Below are positions 12,668 to 24,001 of a stretch of 64,000 nt of DNA, piece after piece (the stretch's first letter is position 1; each line of letters opens with the position of its first letter). Below the pieces are notes generated by a model, which searched no databases, was not told where the DNA came from, and saw only the letters and a list, made by a program, of their open reading frames with translations. Origin of the DNA: Candidatus Kosakonia sp. 282A-S69 (GTDB lineage Bacteria > Pseudomonadota > Gammaproteobacteria > Enterobacterales > Enterobacteriaceae); the NCBI RefSeq assembly GCF_029433855.1, contig NZ_JAROAU010000003.1:2476656-2540655 (forward strand), given 5' to 3'. The translations under genes were made by a program, and so were the position numbers.

Positions 12668-14095
12668 TTACGCGGAAGCGGGCTTACGCGGACGGCGACG
12701 GCGCGCGCCGTTGTTTGCCGGTTTCGCTGCACCGCCATCAAGACGGCGGTTGCCCACTGGCTTCGCGGCTCCGCCTTCCGATTTCGCGGCTCCGCCGTCG
12801 TTACTGCGACGCGGGTGACGCGCTTTCTGCGTCTCACCTTCACTGCGGCGCGGCGCGGACTGGCTGCGACCGCCGCCGCCCTGCCCGCGTCCACCGCCTC
12901 CCTGACGGCCGCCATTCTGACCGCGACCATTCTGAATGGGCTCCGCTTTAATCGACGGATCCGGCTCATAGCCGGCAACCGCAATACGCGGAATCTCTTT
13001 TTTCAGCAAACGCTCAATGTCGCGCAGCAGTTTATGCTCGTCGACACAGACCAGCGACAGCGCTTCGCCGGTGGCGGCAGCACGGCCGGTACGCCCGATG
13101 CGGTGCACGTAATCTTCCGGCACGTTCGGCAGCTCATAGTTGACGACATGCGGCAGCTCTTCGATATCGAGGCCGCGCGCGGCGATATCCGTGGCTACCA
13201 GCACGCGAATCGAACCGGATTTAAAGTCTGCCAGCGCGCGGGTACGTGCGCCCTGGCTCTTGTTACCGTGGATCGCCGCACTGGTAATGCCATCTTTATT
13301 CAGCTGTTCAGCCAGGTGGTTGGCGCCATGCTTGGTGCGGGTAAAGACCAGCACCTGCTGCCAGTTACCTTCGCCAATCATCTGCGACAGCAGCTCCCGC
13401 TTGCGTTTCTTATCCACGAAGTGAACGTGCTGCGTCACCTGTTCGGACGCGGTGTTACGGCGTGCGACTTCAATTTCCAGTGGGTTGTGCAACAACTTTT
13501 CCGCCAGCTGTTTGATCTCATCCGAGAAGGTCGCGGAGAAGAGCAGGTTCTGACGCCTGGACGGCAGTTTCGCCAGCACGCGGCGAATATCGTGGATAAA
13601 GCCCATATCCAGCATACGGTCAGCTTCATCCAGCACGAGAATTTCCACGCTGTCGAGCTTCAGGGCGTTTTGATGTTCAAGATCGAGCAGACGACCCGGA
13701 GTAGCCACCAGGATGTCGACGCCGCCGCGCAGTTTCATCATCTGCGGGTTAATGCTGACGCCGCCGAAGACGACCATCGAACGAATATTGAGATAGTGGC
13801 TGTACTCCTGCACGTTCTCACCCACCTGCGCCGCGAGTTCGCGGGTTGGGGTCAGGATCAGGGCGCGGACCGGACGGCGGCCTTTCGCGTGAGGCTGGCT
13901 CTGCACCAGACGTTGCAGCAGCGGCAGCGTGAAACCGGCGGTTTTACCGGTCCCGGTCTGGGCGCTGGCCATCAGATCGCGGCCTTGCAGCACCGCAGGG
14001 ATCGCCTGCTGTTGAATAGGGGTTGGCTCGAGGTAACCCTGCTCCGCAACTGCGCGCAGGATATCCGGATTCAGGCCAAGGGCATCAAATGACAT
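12668..14095 (-). CDS. rhlE: ATP-dependent RNA helicase RhlE (DEAD-box)
   Basis: A 475-aa DEAD-box helicase acting in ribosome assembly and RNA turnover. The Q motif [10 protein letters not shown], Walker A AQTGTGKT (residues 45-52), DEAD box [13 protein letters not shown] motif FSATFSD and HRIGRTGR are all present. After about residue 385 comes a basic Gly/Arg/Gln-rich tail, somewhat longer than in E. coli, containing three GGAAK repeats and ending in [11 protein letters not shown]. The start at 14095 is preceded by GGAG. It is divergent from cecR; in E. coli CecR also controls rhlE. Confidence 0.97.
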   Translation of the reverse strand: MSFDALGLNPDILRAVAEQGYLEPTPIQQQAIPAVLQGRDLMASAQTGTGKTAGFTLPLLQRLVQSQPHAKGRRPVRALILTPTRELAAQVGENVQEYSHYLNIRSMVVFGGVSINPQMMKLRGGVDILVATPGRLLDLEHQNALKLDSVEILVLDEADRMLDMGFIHDIRRVLAKLPSRRQNLLFSATFSDEIKQLAEKLLHNPLEIEVARRNTASEQVTQHVHFVDKKRKRELLSQMIGEGNWQQVLVFTRTKHGANHLAEQLNKDGITSAAIHGNKSQGARTRALADFKSGSIRVLVATDIAARGLDIEELPHVVNYELPNVPEDYVHRIGRTGRAAATGEALSLVCVDEHKLLRDIERLLKKEIPRIAVAGYEPDPSIKAEPIQNGRGQNGGRQGGGGRGQGGGGRSQSAPRRSEGETQKARHPRRSNDGGAAKSEGGAAKPVGNRRLDGGAAKPANNGARRRRPRKPASA

Positions 14096-14344
14096 AACAA
14101 CTCCGCACCGCCCCGACCTGTCACAGGTGTAGTTTTCGAGGAGATAATAGGTAGACTGATGACAAAAACCACAATGTCATGAAGGTGCGGAGTGTATCAG
14201 CTTTTGTGATCCGGCGCATAAAATATCCCGCGTCAATGACTCAGCAAGATATCTGCCCGCTTCATTCTCTGAAAAAGGCATAAATTTAGCCCCCCTCACA
14301 TTTTCTGCGCAAAAATTGGACAACCTTTTTTCAGCGTCGTAGAG

Positions 14345-14364
14345 TTAATCAATCGATTGATTAA
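14345..14364. promoter_or_regulatory. Palindromic operator, probable CecR site
   Basis: TTAATCAATCGATTGATTAA is a perfect 20-bp inverted repeat lying 13 bp before the cecR ATG, in the rhlE-cecR intergenic region (14096-14377). TetR-family proteins bind such palindromes, and E. coli CecR regulates its own operon and rhlE. That this is the CecR operator is inferred from position and symmetry. Confidence 0.8.
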
Positions 14365-14377
14365 TTTTATAGCCTCC

Positions 14378-15052
14378 ATGAATAGCACACCGACCACCAG
14401 CAAAGGCGAACAGGCCAAAAATCAGTTAATTGCTGCCGCCCTTGCGCAGTTTGGCGAGTATGGCCTGCATGCCACCACGCGGGATATCGCCGCCCAGGCC
14501 GGGCAGAATATCGCTGCCATTCCCTACTACTTCGGCTCGAAAGAGGATCTCTATCTCGCCTGCGCGCAGTGGATTGCCGACTTTATTAGCCACCATTTTC
14601 AACCCCACGTGCAGGCCGCCGAGGCGTTGTTCGCCGAGCCTGAGCCAGACCGCCCGGCGATCCGCGCGCTGATCCATCGCGCCAGTAAAGAGATGCTGAC
14701 GCTGCTGACCCATGATGAAACCCTCAACCTGAGCAAATTTATCTCCCGCGAGCAGCTCTCCCCTACCCGCGCGTATCAGATCGTGCACGAGCAGGTGATC
14801 GATCCGATGCATCAACATTTGACGCGCCTGCTCGCCGCTTACACCGGCCAGGATGCCGACAGCACGCAGATGGTGCTGCATGCTCACGCCTTAATCGGCG
14901 AGATCCTCGCCTTTCGCCTGGTGCGGGAAACCATTTTGCTGCGTGCAGGCTGGACGCAGTTTGACGAAGAGAAAACGGAAATGATCTTTCAAGTCATCAC
15001 CTGCCATATCGATTTTATTTTGCAGGGATTAACGCACAGGAGTCCGGAGTGA
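14378..15052 (+). CDS. cecR: TetR-family regulator CecR (YbiH)
   Basis: A 224-aa TetR-type repressor; E. coli CecR (YbiH) affects sensitivity to cefoperazone and chloramphenicol through rhlE and ybhGFSR. The helix-turn-helix spans about residues 25-55 ([21 protein letters not shown]), followed by the conserved [15 protein letters not shown] and an all-helical ligand domain with [13 protein letters not shown]. The start ATG 14378 matches E. coli after a divergent first few residues; it has only a weak ribosome site (GCCTCC precedes it). The gene overlaps ybhG by one base (TGATG). Confidence 0.94.
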   Translation: MNSTPTTSKGEQAKNQLIAAALAQFGEYGLHATTRDIAAQAGQNIAAIPYYFGSKEDLYLACAQWIADFISHHFQPHVQAAEALFAEPEPDRPAIRALIHRASKEMLTLLTHDETLNLSKFISREQLSPTRAYQIVHEQVIDPMHQHLTRLLAAYTGQDADSTQMVLHAHALIGEILAFRLVRETILLRAGWTQFDEEKTEMIFQVITCHIDFILQGLTHRSPE

Positions 15053-16047
15053 TGAAAAAGCGTAGCGTTGTGGTATTACTCAGCGTGGTGGTGCTGGCGA
15101 TGCTCGCCGGCGGTGGGTACTGGTATCAAAGCAGGCAGGACGACAGCCTGACGCTGTATGGCAATGTTGATATCCGCACCGTTAATTTAAGTTTTCGCGT
15201 CGGCGGGCGTCTGGCGGCACTGCAGGTCGATGAGGGCGACAGCGTGCAGGCCGGGCAGAAGCTGGGCGAAATCGACCGCGCGCCCTATGAAAACGCGCTG
15301 TTACAGGCCAAAGCCAACGTCTCTACTGCTGAAGCAAAATATGCGTTAGCCACCGAAGGCTACCGTGCCGAGGAGATCGCCCAGGCCGCCTCCGCCGTCC
15401 GCCAGGCGCAGGCGGCGTACGATTACGCGCAGAACTTCTACCAGCGCCAGCAGGGGCTGTGGAAAACAAAAGTGATTTCGGCAAACGATCTGGAGAACGC
15501 CCGCTCCTCGCGCGACCAGGCGCAGGCGACGCTCAAATCGGCGCAGGATAAATTGCGCCAGTTCCGCGCCGGTAATCGCCCGCAGGAGATCGCCCAGGCG
15601 AAAGCGGGTCTCGAACAGGCGCAGGCCGCACTCGCTCAGGCAGAGCTTGATCTCCAGGACACCACCCTTGTCGCGCCGAGCAGCGGCACGGTGCTGACCC
15701 GCGCCGTTGAGCCGGGCAGCATGCTCAATGCCGGCAGCAGCGTGTTAACGCTATCGCTGACCCGCCCGGTGTGGGTACGCGCCTATGTAGATGAGCGCCA
15801 TCTGCACCAGACGCGCCCGGGCGCTGAAATTCTGCTCTACACCGATGGCCGCCCGGATAAGCCCTATCACGGCAAAATTGGCTTTGTCTCGCCGACCGCC
15901 GAATTTACCCCGAAAACCGTTGAGACGCCGGATCTGCGCACCGACCTGGTGTATCGCCTGCGCATTATCGTCACTGATGCCGATGATAACCTGCGTCAGG
16001 GGATGCCGGTGACGCTGCGCTTCGCCGACGAGGCGCGTCATGAATGA
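15052..16047 (+). CDS. ybhG: HlyD-family membrane fusion protein YbhG
   Basis: A 331-aa periplasmic adaptor of the YbhGFSR ABC exporter. An N-terminal signal anchor (about residues 5-24) is followed by a lipoyl half ([17 protein letters not shown]), a long alpha-helical hairpin rich in Ala, Gln and Glu (about residues 80-205), then the second lipoyl half and beta barrel ([21 protein letters not shown]). The ATG at 15052 overlaps the cecR stop; GTG 15049 in the same frame is an alternative giving the MMKK start seen in E. coli. AGGAG lies nine bases upstream. Confidence 0.94.
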   Translation: MKKRSVVVLLSVVVLAMLAGGGYWYQSRQDDSLTLYGNVDIRTVNLSFRVGGRLAALQVDEGDSVQAGQKLGEIDRAPYENALLQAKANVSTAEAKYALATEGYRAEEIAQAASAVRQAQAAYDYAQNFYQRQQGLWKTKVISANDLENARSSRDQAQATLKSAQDKLRQFRAGNRPQEIAQAKAGLEQAQAALAQAELDLQDTTLVAPSSGTVLTRAVEPGSMLNAGSSVLTLSLTRPVWVRAYVDERHLHQTRPGAEILLYTDGRPDKPYHGKIGFVSPTAEFTPKTVETPDLRTDLVYRLRIIVTDADDNLRQGMPVTLRFADEARHE

Positions 16048-17779
16048 GCGGACCATTCAACTCGACGGGCTGGTAAAAGCCTTTCCCGGCATGGAGAAGC
16101 CCGCGGTGGCGCGGCTGGATTGTGAAATCAGGGCCGGTTACGTCACCGGGCTGGTCGGCCCGGACGGCGCGGGGAAAACGACGCTGATGCGCATTCTGGC
16201 CGGGCTGATGAAGCAGAATGAGGGGCGCGTACGCGTGCTTGGCCTCGATCCTATCGACAATGACAGCGAACTGCACGCCGTGCTCGGCTATATGCCGCAG
16301 AAATTTGGCCTCTATGAAGATCTGACCGTCATGGAGAACCTGATCCTCTATGCCGATCTGCGCAGCGTCACCGGCGAGAAGCGCCAGCAGATGTTTACCC
16401 GCCTGCTTGAGTTTACCTCCCTCGCCCCTTTCACCGACCGGCTGGCGGGCAAACTCTCCGGCGGCATGAAGCAGAAACTGGGTCTGGCCTGCACGCTGGT
16501 CGGCGATCCCCAGGTGTTACTGCTCGATGAACCAGGCGTCGGCGTCGACCCCATTTCGCGGCGTGAGCTGTGGCAGATGGTGCATGAGCTGGCGGGCGAG
16601 GGCATGCTGATCCTCTGGAGCACCTCCTATCTTGATGAAGCGGAGCAGTGCCGCGATGTGCTGCTGATGAATGAGGGCGAACTGCTCTATCACGGCGAGC
16701 CAAAAGCGTTAACCCGCAGCATGGCCGGGCGCAGCTTTCTGCTCACCAGCCGCGATGAGAATAACCGCCGCCTGCTGCGGCGCATTCTCAAGTTGCCACA
16801 GGTGAGCGATGGCGTGATCCAGGGGCGGTCGGTACGCATGATCCTGAAAAAAGGGACCGATGTGCAGGCGATTCACGCCGCGCCAGCGATGCCGACGCTA
16901 CACATTGAGGAGACTGCTCCGCGCTTTGAAGATGCCTTTATCGACCTGTTAGGCGGCGCGGGCGCCGCCGAGTCGCCGCTTGGTGCCATTCTCCACTCCG
17001 TGAAGGGCGACGCCGAAGAGACGGTGATTGAAGCGAGATCGCTTACCAAAAAGTTTGGCGATTTCGCCGCCACCAACGAAGTCAATTTTGCCGTCAAGCG
17101 CGGCGAGATCTTTGGTCTGCTCGGCCCGAACGGCGCGGGCAAATCAACCACATTCAAAATGATGTGCGGCCTGCTGGTGCCCACCGCCGGCCAGGCGCTG
17201 GTGCTGAATATGGATCTCAAAGTGAGCTCCGGCAAAGCGCGCCAGCGCCTCGGCTATATGGCGCAGAAGTTCTCCCTCTACGGCAATCTGACGGTGGAGC
17301 AGAACCTGCGCTTCTTCTCCGGTGTGTACGGCCTGCGTGGCAGCGCGCAGCGCGAGAAGATGGCGCGGATGAGCGAAGCGTTTGGCCTGCAGGCGATTGC
17401 CCGCCACGCCACGGATGCACTGCCGCTTGGGTATAAACAGCGCCTGGCGCTGGCCTGCTCGCTGATGCACGAGCCGGACATTCTTTTCCTGGATGAACCC
17501 ACCTCCGGCGTTGACCCCCTCACCCGCCGCGAGTTCTGGCTCCATATCAACAGCATGGTGGAGAAAGGGGTGACGGTGATGGTCACTACCCACTTTATGG
17601 ATGAGGCGGAGTATTGCGACCGCATTGGGCTGGTCTATCACGGCAAACTGATTGCCAGCGGCACGCCGGACGAGCTTAAAGCGCAGATCGCCGACGACAC
17701 CCACCCGGACCCCACCATGGAGCATGCATTTATCACGCTGATTCAGAACTGGGACAAGGAGCATAGCAATGCGCGTTAA
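16040..17779 (+). CDS. ybhF: ABC exporter ATPase YbhF (two fused NBDs)
   Basis: A 579-aa protein with two tandem ABC ATPase domains. The first has Walker A GPDGAGKT, signature LSGGMKQK and Walker [13 protein letters not shown]. The second has GPNGAGKS, a degenerate signature LPLGYKQR (normal for this protein) and [12 protein letters not shown]. It powers export through YbhS and YbhR; E. coli YbhFSR has been linked to drug and Na+(Li+)/H+ efflux. It overlaps ybhG by 8 nt and ybhS by 11 nt, implying translational coupling. Confidence 0.96.
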   Translation: MNERTIQLDGLVKAFPGMEKPAVARLDCEIRAGYVTGLVGPDGAGKTTLMRILAGLMKQNEGRVRVLGLDPIDNDSELHAVLGYMPQKFGLYEDLTVMENLILYADLRSVTGEKRQQMFTRLLEFTSLAPFTDRLAGKLSGGMKQKLGLACTLVGDPQVLLLDEPGVGVDPISRRELWQMVHELAGEGMLILWSTSYLDEAEQCRDVLLMNEGELLYHGEPKALTRSMAGRSFLLTSRDENNRRLLRRILKLPQVSDGVIQGRSVRMILKKGTDVQAIHAAPAMPTLHIEETAPRFEDAFIDLLGGAGAAESPLGAILHSVKGDAEETVIEARSLTKKFGDFAATNEVNFAVKRGEIFGLLGPNGAGKSTTFKMMCGLLVPTAGQALVLNMDLKVSSGKARQRLGYMAQKFSLYGNLTVEQNLRFFSGVYGLRGSAQREKMARMSEAFGLQAIARHATDALPLGYKQRLALACSLMHEPDILFLDEPTSGVDPLTRREFWLHINSMVEKGVTVMVTTHFMDEAEYCDRIGLVYHGKLIASGTPDELKAQIADDTHPDPTMEHAFITLIQNWDKEHSNAR

Positions 17780-18902
17780 CGCCCTCTCCTGGCGGCGCGT
17801 ACGGGCGCTGTGCGTCAAAGAGACGCGGCAGATCGTGCGCGACCCGAGCAGCTGGCTGATTGCGGTGGTGATCCCGCTGCTGCTGCTGTTCATTTTTGGC
17901 TACGGCATCAATCTCGACTCCAGCAGACTGCGCGTCGGCGTCCTGCTTGAGCAGCGCAGCGATGAGGCGCTCGACTTTACCCATGCGCTCACCGGCTCGC
18001 CCTATATTGACGCCACCATCAGCAGCGATCGCCAGCAGTTGATCGAAATGATGCAGGCCGGGCGCATCCGTGGCCTGGTCGTAATTCCGGTCAACTTCGA
18101 TGCACAGATGGCAAGACCCGCCGGGGTGGCACCGATTCAGGTGATCACCGACGGCAGCGAACCGAATACCGCCAATTTTGTGCAGGGCTATTTGCAAGGG
18201 ATCTGGCAACTCTGGCAGGCACAGCGTGCGGAAGATCGCGGCGAGAGCTTCACGCCGCTAATCGATGTGCAGACCCGCTACTGGTTCAACCCGGCGGCCA
18301 TCAGCCAGCACTTTATTATTCCCGGCGCGGTGACCATTATCATGACGGTGATTGGCGCGATCCTCACCTCGCTGGTGGTGGCGCGCGAGTGGGAGCGCGG
18401 CACTATGGAGGCGCTGCTCTCCACTGAGATCACCCGCGCCGAGCTGCTGCTCTGTAAGCTTATCCCCTACTACTTTCTCGGCATGCTGGCGATGCTGCTC
18501 TGTATGCTGGTGTCGGTCTTTATTCTCGGTGTGCCCTATCGCGGCTCGCTGCTGATCCTGTTCCTGCTCAGCAGCCTGTTTCTGCTCAGCACTCTCGGCA
18601 TGGGGCTTCTGATCTCCACCACCACCCGCAACCAGTTTAATGCCGCGCAGGTGGCGCTGAACGCCGCGTTTCTGCCGTCGATTATGCTCTCCGGTTTTAT
18701 CTTTCAGATCGACAGTATGCCGGCAATCATTCGTGCGGTGACCTATATCATCCCGGCGCGTTACTTCGTCAGCACGCTGCAAAGCCTCTTTCTGGCGGGC
18801 AATATTCCGCTGGTCCTGACCATTAATATGCTGTTTCTGGTGGCCTCCGCCGTGATGTTTATCGGCCTGACGTGGCTGAAAACAAAACGCAGGCTGGATT
18901 AA
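17769..18902 (+). CDS. ybhS: ABC-2 type permease YbhS
   Basis: A 377-aa inner-membrane permease, the same length as in E. coli. One membrane segment near the N-terminus ([19 protein letters not shown]) is followed by a large periplasmic domain (about residues 50-175) and five C-terminal membrane segments, the ABC-2 family plan. It pairs with the following YbhR as a heterodimeric channel energised by YbhF. The start overlaps the end of ybhF. Confidence 0.95.
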   Translation: MRVNALSWRRVRALCVKETRQIVRDPSSWLIAVVIPLLLLFIFGYGINLDSSRLRVGVLLEQRSDEALDFTHALTGSPYIDATISSDRQQLIEMMQAGRIRGLVVIPVNFDAQMARPAGVAPIQVITDGSEPNTANFVQGYLQGIWQLWQAQRAEDRGESFTPLIDVQTRYWFNPAAISQHFIIPGAVTIIMTVIGAILTSLVVAREWERGTMEALLSTEITRAELLLCKLIPYYFLGMLAMLLCMLVSVFILGVPYRGSLLILFLLSSLFLLSTLGMGLLISTTTRNQFNAAQVALNAAFLPSIMLSGFIFQIDSMPAIIRAVTYIIPARYFVSTLQSLFLAGNIPLVLTINMLFLVASAVMFIGLTWLKTKRRLD

Positions 18903-18911
18903 GGAGAAGCC

Positions 18912-20018
18912 ATGTTTCACCGTTTATGGACGCTGATCCGCAAAGAGTTGCAGTCTCTGCTGCGCGAGCCGCAAACTCGCGCCATTTTGATTCTGCCGGT
19001 CATTTTTCAGGTGCTGCTCTTTCCGTTTGCCGCCACGCTTGAGGTGACCAACGCCACTATCGCTATCTATAACGAGGATAACGGCAGGCACGCGGTGGAG
19101 CTGACCCAGCGCTTCGCCCGCGCCAAAGCCTTTACCAACGTGCTGCTACTGCACAGCCCGCAGGAGATCCGCCCGACGCTGGATACGCAAAAAGCGCTGC
19201 TGCTGGTGCGCTTCCCGGCGGATTTTTCCCGCGATCTCGACAGCGGCAAAGCGGCGCAGATGCAGCTGATCCTCGACGGGCGTAACTCCAACAGCGCGCA
19301 GATCGCCGCCAACTACCTGCAGCAGGTGGTGAAGGATTATCAGCAGGAGCTGCTCGCCGGGCAGCCGAAGCCGAATAACAGCGAGCTGGTGGTGCGCAAC
19401 TGGTACAACCCGAATCTGGATTACAAATGGTTTATCGTGCCGTCGTTGGTGGCGATGATCACCACCATCGGCGTGATGATTGTCACTTCCTTATCGGTAG
19501 CGCGCGAGCGGGAACAGGGCACCTTCGATCAGCTGCTAGTGTCGCCGCTCGCCACCTGGCAGATCTTTATTGGCAAAGCGGTGCCGGCACTGATTGTCGC
19601 CGCGTTCCAGGCGACGATTGTGCTGCTGTTCGGCATTCTGGCTTACCAGATCCCGTTTGCCGGATCGCTGCTGCTCTTCTACTTCGCGATGCTGGTTTAC
19701 GGTCTGTCACTGGTCGGTTTCGGGCTGTTGATCTCGTCGTTTTGTGAAACACAGCAGCAGGCGTTTATCGGGGTATTTGTCTTTATGATGCCGGCGATCC
19801 TGCTTTCCGGGTACGTTTCGCCGGTGGAGAACATGCCGGTGTGGCTGCAGGAGTTAACCTGGATTAACCCAATCCGGCACTTTACCGATATCACCAAGCA
19901 GATCTATCTGAAGGATGCCAGTCTGGAGATTATCTGGGGAAGCCTCTGGCCGCTGATAGTGATTGCCCTGTCAACGGGCACCGCGGCGTACGCCATGTTT
20001 CGTCGCCACACGGCCTAG
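18912..20018 (+). CDS. ybhR: ABC-2 type permease YbhR
   Basis: A 368-aa permease with the same plan as YbhS: N-terminal membrane helix, periplasmic domain (about residues 45-170) and five C-terminal helices. AGGAG precedes ATG 18912, nine bases after the ybhS stop. It is the last gene of the cecR-ybhGFSR operon. Its final 48 bases overlap the convergent ybhQ. Confidence 0.95.
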   Translation: MFHRLWTLIRKELQSLLREPQTRAILILPVIFQVLLFPFAATLEVTNATIAIYNEDNGRHAVELTQRFARAKAFTNVLLLHSPQEIRPTLDTQKALLLVRFPADFSRDLDSGKAAQMQLILDGRNSNSAQIAANYLQQVVKDYQQELLAGQPKPNNSELVVRNWYNPNLDYKWFIVPSLVAMITTIGVMIVTSLSVAREREQGTFDQLLVSPLATWQIFIGKAVPALIVAAFQATIVLLFGILAYQIPFAGSLLLFYFAMLVYGLSLVGFGLLISSFCETQQQAFIGVFVFMMPAILLSGYVSPVENMPVWLQELTWINPIRHFTDITKQIYLKDASLEIIWGSLWPLIVIALSTGTAAYAMFRRHTA

Positions 20019-20390
20019 CCGTTTCTCTTTGGTTAAGAGTGAGACCACCGCCGGGCCGCCAAGGATGGCCAGCCCGGCAAGCGCCAACAGATAGTTGTTT
20101 TGCAGCACCCGCGAGAGCAGCCAGATGGCGATAAGCGATGCGCCAAAATACCAGGTGGTGGTGAGCTCCTCCAGCACGTCGCCAATGCCGCGCCAGCCAG
20201 CGTCATGATGGCGCTGAAAAAAGAGCATCAGCAGCACGGTGACGCCATAAAGCACGCATAGCCCGAGCCCCACGTGCACCAGTCTGCCGCTCATCCAGCC
20301 CATCACCAGTATCGCCACAATCATCAAATGCAACATAATCTGCCAGCAACTCAGGCCGGTTGCGACACGAACACGTTGTTGCCACTTCAT
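19971..20390 (-). CDS. ybhQ: Inner-membrane protein YbhQ
   Basis: A 139-aa protein with four probable membrane helices, beginning [20 protein letters not shown] and matching E. coli YbhQ (136 aa); function unknown. The start at 20390 is preceded by GGAGAG. Its 3' end overlaps the 3' end of ybhR by 48 bp in convergent orientation; the overlapping part encodes the basic tail [17 protein letters not shown], slightly longer than in E. coli. Confidence 0.93.
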   Translation of the reverse strand: MKWQQRVRVATGLSCWQIMLHLMIVAILVMGWMSGRLVHVGLGLCVLYGVTVLLMLFFQRHHDAGWRGIGDVLEELTTTWYFGASLIAIWLLSRVLQNNYLLALAGLAILGGPAVVSLLTKEKRLGRVATKHGVRRGAR

Positions 20391-20523
20391 GGCATCTCTC
20401 CGCAAGCATTTTACTCTTGTAGAAGAGTACCCCGATCTACGGAAAATTCTGTAACCCCGGCTTTTTTTGTGACAGGGACTACAATTTATTTCTATACAGG
20501 AGAGTGATGCTGGCAGGAGATTT

Positions 20524-21285
20524 ATGACCCAACACGCGCGACCATTTTCATTAAAAGTACTGACGATTAACACACACAAAGGCTTCACCACCTTCAACCG
20601 GCGCTTTATTCTGCCCGAGTTGCGCGATGCCGTGCGCCTGGTGAGCGCCGACATCGTCTGCCTGCAAGAGGTGATGGGTGCCCACGAAGTGCACCCGCTG
20701 CGCGTTGAGAACTGGCCCGATACCACCCACTACGAATTTATCGCCGATACCATGTGGAGCGACTTCGCTTACGGGCGCAATGCGGTCTATCCTGAAGGGC
20801 ACCACGGTAATGCGGTGCTGTCACGCTATCCGATTGAACACTACGAAAACCTCGACGTCTCGGTTGATGGCAGCGAAAAGCGCGGCCTGCTCTACTGCCG
20901 GATTGTGCCGCCCGATTATGGCGGCGCGGTACATGTCCTCTGTGTTCATCTTGGGCTGAAAGAGTCGCACCGCCAGGCGCAGCTCGCCATGCTGGCGGAG
21001 TGGGTCAACTCCCTGCCGCAAGGGGAGCCGGTGCTGGTGGCGGGGGATTTCAACGACTGGCGGCAAAAAGCGAACCAACCGCTTAAAGCGCAGGCCGGGC
21101 TTGAGGAGATCTTTACCCGGGCGCATGGCCGCCCGGCGCGCACCTTCCCGGTCACTCTGCCGCTGCTGCGCCTCGACAGAATTTATGTCAAAAACGCCAG
21201 CGCCAGTGCGCCCACCGCGCTGCCGCTGCGCAACTGGCGTCATCTGTCCGATCATGCCCCCCTGAGTGCGGAGATCCATTTATGA
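20524..21285 (+). CDS. ybhP: Endonuclease/exonuclease/phosphatase-family protein YbhP
   Basis: A 253-aa protein with the EEP (DNase I/sphingomyelinase-like) fold. Visible motifs are LTINTHKGF, the metal-binding glutamate in [24 protein letters not shown] and the C-terminal LSDHAPL. Its physiological substrate is not established. The start has AGGAG upstream (20517-20521). It overlaps clsB by 4 nt (ATGA), forming a ybhP-clsB-ybhN operon as in E. coli. Confidence 0.94.
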   Translation: MTQHARPFSLKVLTINTHKGFTTFNRRFILPELRDAVRLVSADIVCLQEVMGAHEVHPLRVENWPDTTHYEFIADTMWSDFAYGRNAVYPEGHHGNAVLSRYPIEHYENLDVSVDGSEKRGLLYCRIVPPDYGGAVHVLCVHLGLKESHRQAQLAMLAEWVNSLPQGEPVLVAGDFNDWRQKANQPLKAQAGLEEIFTRAHGRPARTFPVTLPLLRLDRIYVKNASASAPTALPLRNWRHLSDHAPLSAEIHL

Positions 21286-22526
21286 AATGTAGCTGGCGGG
21301 ACGGTAATCGCATCCAGTTGCTGGAAAATGGTGATAACTACTATCCGGCGCTCTACGATGCGATTGAAAAAGCGCAACAGAAAGTGATTCTCGAAACCTT
21401 TATCTGGTTTGAAGATAAGGTCGGCAAAGAGCTGCACGGCGTGCTGCTGCGCGCCGCCCAGCGCGGCGTCAGTATTGAGGTGCTGCTCGATGGTTACGGT
21501 TCGCCCGACTTAAGCGAGTCGTTTGTCAGCACTCTCACTTCGGCGGGCGTGATTTTCCGCTATTACGATCCGCGCCCGCCGCTGCTCGGGATGCGCACCA
21601 ATGTCTTTCGTCGCATGCACCGCAAAATTGTGGTGATCGACAACAGCGTCGCTTTTGTCGGCGGGATTAACTACTCGGCCGAGCATCTCTCTGATTATGG
21701 CCCCGAGGCGAAACAGGATTACGCGGTGCGGGTTGAGGGGCCGATTGTCGAAGATATTCTGCAGTTTGAGCTGGAAAACCTGCCCGATAATGCCCCGGCG
21801 AAACGCTGGTGGCAGCGCCGCCGCCACCGCCCGGAAGAGAACCGCAAACCGGGTGAAGCGCAGGCGCTGTTTGTCTGGCGCGACAATGACGATCACCGCG
21901 ACGATATTGAACGCCACTACCTGAAGATGCTGGCCAACGCCCGCCGGGAAGTGATTATCGCCAATGCCTACTTCTTCCCCGGTTACCGTCTTTTGCACGC
22001 GATGCGTAACGCTGCCCGTCGCGGCGTCACCGTTAAGCTGATTGTGCAGGGCGAGCCGGATATGCCGATTGTCAAAGTGGGCGCGGAGCTGCTCTATAAC
22101 TACCTGCTGAAAGGCGGTGTGAAGGTGTATGAGTATCGCCGCCGTCCGCTGCACGGCAAAGTGGCGCTGATGGACGATCACTGGGCGACCGTTGGCTCCA
22201 GCAACCTCGACCCGTTAAGCCTGTCGCTCAACCTTGAAGCGAACCTGATTATTCACGATCGCGAGTTCAACCAGACGCTGCGCGAGAATCTGCAAAAGAT
22301 TATTGAGCAGGATTGTAAGCAGGTGGATGAGTCGATGGCACCAAAGCGCACCTGGTGGAACCTGGGGAAAAGCGTGGTGGTGTTCCACTTCTTACGCCAC
22401 TTCCCGGCGCTGGTCGGCTGGTTGCCGGCGCATACCCCTAAACTTGCTGAAGTGGGACCGCCGGTGCAGCCGGAGATGGAAACCCAGGACAGAAACGAAG
22501 CACAGCACTCGGGAGCAAAACCCTGA
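21282..22526 (+). CDS. clsB: Cardiolipin synthase B
   Basis: A 414-aa phospholipase D superfamily enzyme that makes cardiolipin from two phosphatidylglycerols. Two HKD motifs are intact: HRKIVVID in the first half and HGKVALMD in the second, each followed by the usual GG or SSN segment. It lacks the N-terminal membrane helices of ClsA, as expected for ClsB. In E. coli coexpression with YbhP boosts its activity, and the overlap with ybhP fits. It overlaps ybhN by one base. Confidence 0.96.
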   Translation: MKCSWRDGNRIQLLENGDNYYPALYDAIEKAQQKVILETFIWFEDKVGKELHGVLLRAAQRGVSIEVLLDGYGSPDLSESFVSTLTSAGVIFRYYDPRPPLLGMRTNVFRRMHRKIVVIDNSVAFVGGINYSAEHLSDYGPEAKQDYAVRVEGPIVEDILQFELENLPDNAPAKRWWQRRRHRPEENRKPGEAQALFVWRDNDDHRDDIERHYLKMLANARREVIIANAYFFPGYRLLHAMRNAARRGVTVKLIVQGEPDMPIVKVGAELLYNYLLKGGVKVYEYRRRPLHGKVALMDDHWATVGSSNLDPLSLSLNLEANLIIHDREFNQTLRENLQKIIEQDCKQVDESMAPKRTWWNLGKSVVVFHFLRHFPALVGWLPAHTPKLAEVGPPVQPEMETQDRNEAQHSGAKP

Positions 22527-23491
22527 TGTCAACATCACATCCGCGCTGGCGGTTGGCTAAAAAAATTCTCACGGTGATCTTTTTTATCGCCGTTATTGTT
22601 CTGCTGGTGCTCTACGCGCAGAAGGTGAACTGGGAAGATGTCTGGAAGGTCATTCATGATTACAACCGTACCGCCCTGCTGAGCGCGGTGGCGCTGGTGA
22701 TCATCAGCTATGTGCTGTATGGCTTTTACGATCTGCTGGGCCGCGCCTACTGCGGGCATAAGCTTGCGAAGCGCCAGGTGATGCTGGTGTCGTTTATCTG
22801 TTACGCCTTTAACCTGACGCTCAGCACCTGGGTCGGCGGGATTGGTATGCGCTATCGCCTCTACTCGCGGCTTGGGCTGCCGGGCAGCACCATTACGCGC
22901 ATCTTCTCGCTCAGTATTACCACCAACTGGCTGGGCTATATTCTGCTCGGCGGGCTGATCTTTACCTTTGGCGTGGTGGAGATCCCGGCGCACTGGTATA
23001 TCGACGCCTCGACGCTGCGCATTGTCGGCGTGGTGTTGCTGCTGATTATTGCCGTGTACCTGTGGGGCTGCGCGTTTGCCAAGCGCCGTCACGTCACCAT
23101 CAAAGGCCATAAGCTGGTGCTGCCGTCGTGGAAATTCGCGGTCGCGCAGATGGTGATCTCCAGCGCTAACTGGATTGCGATGGGGGCGATTATCTGGATC
23201 CTGCTCGGCATGCGCGCCGACTTCTTCTTTGTGCTTGGGGTGCTGCTGGTCAGCAGTATCGCCGGGGTGATTGTGCATATCCCGGCGGGCATCGGCGTGC
23301 TGGAGGCGGTGTTTATCGCCCTGCTCGCCAGCGAGCATGTGTCGCAGGGAATTATTATCGCCGCCCTGCTCGCCTATCGCGTGCTCTACTACTTCCTGCC
23401 GCTGCTGCTGGCGCTGATTGGTTATCTGCTGCTGGAGAGTCGCGCCAGGAAGCTGCGGGCGAAAAACGAGAAGGCAATGGCGCAGCAGTGA
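22526..23491 (+). CDS. ybhN: UPF0104/LPG-synthase-like membrane protein YbhN
   Basis: A 321-aa polytopic membrane protein (about eight helices) of the lysylphosphatidylglycerol synthase transmembrane family, lacking the catalytic aminoacyl-transferase domain. The motif STWVGGIGMRYRLYSRLGLP and the IAGVIVHIPAGIGVLEAVF segment are typical. It may act on or transport phospholipid (inference, from being third in the clsB operon). The start overlaps the clsB stop (TGATG). Confidence 0.94.
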   Translation: MSTSHPRWRLAKKILTVIFFIAVIVLLVLYAQKVNWEDVWKVIHDYNRTALLSAVALVIISYVLYGFYDLLGRAYCGHKLAKRQVMLVSFICYAFNLTLSTWVGGIGMRYRLYSRLGLPGSTITRIFSLSITTNWLGYILLGGLIFTFGVVEIPAHWYIDASTLRIVGVVLLLIIAVYLWGCAFAKRRHVTIKGHKLVLPSWKFAVAQMVISSANWIAMGAIIWILLGMRADFFFVLGVLLVSSIAGVIVHIPAGIGVLEAVFIALLASEHVSQGIIIAALLAYRVLYYFLPLLLALIGYLLLESRARKLRAKNEKAMAQQ

Positions 23492-23520
23492 TGGTGCCGA
23501 CTGATTGCCGCTGAAACGGC

Positions 23521-23555
23521 GTAGGTCGGATAAGCGTGTAACGCGCCATCCGGCA
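23521..23555. repeat. REP sequence upstream of repeat copy C
   Basis: GTAGGTCGGATAAGCGTG then ACGCGCCATCCGGC, a REP palindrome just after the ybhN stop and 27 bp before the long repeat core. Confidence 0.83.
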
Positions 23556-23581
23556 TATTCGGCGGCACCCATGCTACATGG

Positions 23582-23957
23582 GTGGAATGGTTCCGTTCAC
23601 TATGCGTTCGGGAGTTTCATTAATCTCTTATGCGGTGAACGGGACAAGGGAAGCGGCCGCGCTCCCCTTGTCAATCCCCGCGGCCCCGCGAGGAAATCGG
23701 TGCTGCGCACTGCGCTCACCTCCCGCGTGTCTGACTGCGGCCGGCTCGACTCGACTTGCTCGCCCCTACGGGACTCGCTCCCTGTCTCGGTTCGCCTCTG
23801 TCCGCCATCCATGGCGTCCAGACCTTGTCATTCACGCTTCGGTTCGCCGATTTCAGCGGGGACACAACCCCTCGCTGCCATATTGCAGATAAAAACCGCA
23901 CCGGTGTCGCTGAAAGCACGTTTTTGTAGGCCGGATAAGGCAAAGCCGCCATCCGGC
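23582..23957 (+). repeat. REP-tailed long dispersed repeat, copy C
   Basis: Third copy of the long repeat. The core is 23582-23877 (296 nt), the linker 23878-23925, the REP tail 23926-23957. Nearly identical to copy A: I count five substitutions and no gaps in the core. It lies between the convergent ybhN and ybhL, in the same orientation as ybhN. Confidence 0.9.
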
Positions 23958-24001
23958 AATTGTGCCGCGGTGATAACGCCGTTCCAGCGGCTGCATTCCC
24001 T

